From Chloroflexota bacterium (GTDB lineage Bacteria > Chloroflexota > UBA6077): DNA of 6,658 nucleotides. The notes beneath the pieces were generated by a model that was not told where the DNA came from, did no database searches, and worked only from the letters and a program-made list of their open reading frames with translations. Below, piece after piece: positions 5,562 to 6,658 of this stretch. Made by a program: the position numbers and the translations under genes. How positions within the stretch are numbered: the stretch's first letter is position 1; every line of letters starts with the position of its first letter. The DNA lies in the NCBI GenBank assembly GCA_021788565.1, contig JAJYKO010000312.1, forward strand, positions 1-6,658, given 5' to 3'.

Positions 5562-5599
5562 GAGGGGGCGGGAAGCTCTTTCGAGCTTCCCGCCCCCTC
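5562..5599 (-). other. Perfect 17-bp intercistronic hairpin with GAAA tetraloop (livJ-livH)
   Basis: GAGGGGGCGGGAAGCTC (5562-5578) is the exact reverse complement of 5583-5599, separated by four bases. In the operon's (minus-strand) transcript the loop is GAAA, a GNRA-type tetraloop closed by C-G. The stem is very GC-rich, so the RNA hairpin should be extremely stable. It begins 12 bases after the livJ stop. No U-tract follows (the next bases are AGTCGTAGGGGCGG), so strong intrinsic termination is unlikely. By analogy with intercistronic hairpins after other binding-protein genes such as E. coli malE, it probably protects the livJ 3' end from exonucleases or causes partial attenuation. That would give more binding protein than permease. 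Confidence 0.85.
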
Positions 5600-5611
5600 G
5601 ACATCCCTAAA

Positions 5612-6658
5612 CTATGGGGCTATGTTCGTGACGAAGTTCTGCTTGCCGTTCTTGATCTGAATGATCACGGCGCTCTTAACAGGGTTACCATCCTTGTCGA
5701 AGCTGATCTTACCAGTCACCGCCGGGAAATCCTTCGTGGCCTGCATGGCGTCACGAATCTTGGTCGGGTCGCTGCTTCCCGCGGTCTCGATCGCGTTGAT
5801 CAGGAGGTTGGAGCCATCGTAGGCCAGTGTCGCGAGGGCATCAGGCTCGGAGCCGTACTTCGCCTTGTACTTGGAGACCCACTGCTGCACCTCAGGCGCA
5901 GTCGACTGAGCGCTGTAGTGGTTACTGAAGTAGCCGCCGTCCACTGCCTTCATGTCGAGGTCCGGGGAGTCCCAACCATCCCCGCCACCGAAGACGGCCG
6001 TAACCCCCTTCTGCCGAGCTTCCTGCGCGATCAGGCTAACCTTCTGGTAGTAGTCGGGCAGGTACAGAAAGTCCGGCTTGCTGGCCGCGATCTTCGTCAG
6101 AGCCGCCGAGAAGTCGGTATCATTGGTGTTGTACGCCTCTGAGTTGGTAATGGTTCCCCCGTCCTTCTTGAAGTTGTCCTGGAAGAACTGGGCGAGACCC
6201 TTGCTGTAGTCGTTCGAGTTGTCGTACATGACCGCGGCGGTCTTGAGCTTCAGATTGCTCGAGACAAATTTAGCCATCACCTGTCCCTGGAACGGGTCGA
6301 TGAAGCATGCGCGGAAGACGTAATCCTTCCGCTTGCCGTTTACCACCGTAACCTGGGGGTTAGTGGCAGTGCTGCTGATCATCACAACCTTGTTGCTCTC
6401 AGCAAGGTCCGAGACCGGGATTGCCACGTTCGACGTGACCGGGCCGACGATCGCCTTTACCTGGTCCTGGGTGATCTCTTTGGTGGCGGCATTGACGCCC
6501 TCGGTTGGGTCGCTCTTGTCGTCACTGATGTCGGTCGTGATCTTTACCTTGCCTGTGGCGTTGGCTTCGCTTACGGCGAGATTAAAGGCGTTCTCGGTCG
6601 ACACGCCGAATGTCTTGTTCGGACCACTCAGCGGGGCAAGCAAGCCGACCTTGATCGC
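5612..6658 (-). CDS. livJ: Branched-chain amino acid ABC transporter substrate-binding protein, LivJ-like (5' end outside window)
   Basis: The frame is open to the window edge, giving 348 visible residues that begin AIKVGLLAPLSGPNKTFG, the first strand of the mature Peripla_BP_6 fold. Only the signal peptide (probably a lipoprotein or Sec type) and a short leader are missing. A TTG at 6643 is in this frame but falls inside the first strand and is not the start. Visible family marks are AIVGPVTSNVAIPVSDLAES (69-88), the ligand-loop region ISSTATNP (94-101), YVFRACFIDPFQG (113-125), and YDNSNDYSKG (145-154). The end, VTGKISFDKDGNPVKSAVI, is typical of this family. It captures substrate outside the membrane and delivers it to LivH/LivM. 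The operon points to branched-chain amino acids, but related proteins bind other amino acids, amides or urea, so specificity is inferred. Its TAG is followed by the hairpin at 5562-5599. Confidence 0.93.
   Translation of the reverse strand, partial: AIKVGLLAPLSGPNKTFGVSTENAFNLAVSEANATGKVKITTDISDDKSDPTEGVNAATKEITQDQVKAIVGPVTSNVAIPVSDLAESNKVVMISSTATNPQVTVVNGKRKDYVFRACFIDPFQGQVMAKFVSSNLKLKTAAVMYDNSNDYSKGLAQFFQDNFKKDGGTITNSEAYNTNDTDFSAALTKIAASKPDFLYLPDYYQKVSLIAQEARQKGVTAVFGGGDGWDSPDLDMKAVDGGYFSNHYSAQSTAPEVQQWVSKYKAKYGSEPDALATLAYDGSNLLINAIETAGSSDPTKIRDAMQATKDFPAVTGKISFDKDGNPVKSAVIIQIKNGKQNFVTNIAP

Noticed and set aside
5562..5599. Intrinsic terminator inside the liv operon
   Set aside because: No U-tract follows the stem in the direction of transcription, and livH to livF appear to have no other promoter, so full termination here is unlikely.

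Overview
The window looks like GC-rich bacterial chromosome (high-50s % GC, estimated by eye). It carries a complete branched-chain amino-acid-type ABC transporter operon on the minus strand and a small accessory cluster on the left. I infer Chloroflexota or a neighbouring phylum, from the mix of a CxxC-x17-CxxC zinc-ribbon protein, a bacterial single-RRM protein with a Gly/Arg-rich tail, and a complete liv operon. The taxonomic call is weak. There is no rRNA, tRNA, CRISPR array, transposase or phage gene.

Left part (1-940, plus strand). The last 22 codons of an upstream gene, probably a class II fumarase/aspartase-family lyase, stop at 70. Next comes an unusual inverted array of 7-bp tandem repeats (74-131). 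A perfect extended -10 box (TGCTATAAT, 131-139) lies directly against it and could drive a two-gene unit: a 72-residue membrane protein of unknown function (best start TTG at 158) and a deoxycytidylate deaminase (395-940).

Middle part (941-2129). An RRM RNA-binding protein (minus, 1092-1388) and a double zinc-ribbon protein (plus, 1694-2023) are divergent across a 305-bp spacer. Part of that spacer holds a protein-like open frame on the minus strand. The deaminase and RRM genes converge, and so do the zinc-ribbon gene and livF. The second convergence contains a plausible bidirectional terminator.

Right part (2130-6658, minus strand, read from 6658 towards 2130). The order is livJ (substrate-binding protein, N-terminus outside the window), livH and livM (permeases), then livG and livF (ATPases). 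The binding protein captures substrate outside the membrane, LivH and LivM form the channel, and LivG and LivF hydrolyse ATP. Junctions from livH onward are tight: 8 bp, then overlaps of 23 bp and 1 bp. Between livJ and livH sits a perfect 17-bp hairpin with a GAAA tetraloop and no U-tract. It probably acts as an mRNA stabiliser or processing element that keeps binding-protein levels above permease levels.

No wholly new system is evident. The points most worth a second look are the inverted heptad repeat with its promoter, the livJ-livH hairpin, the Cys-rich insert of the deaminase, and the spacer between the RRM and zinc-ribbon genes.
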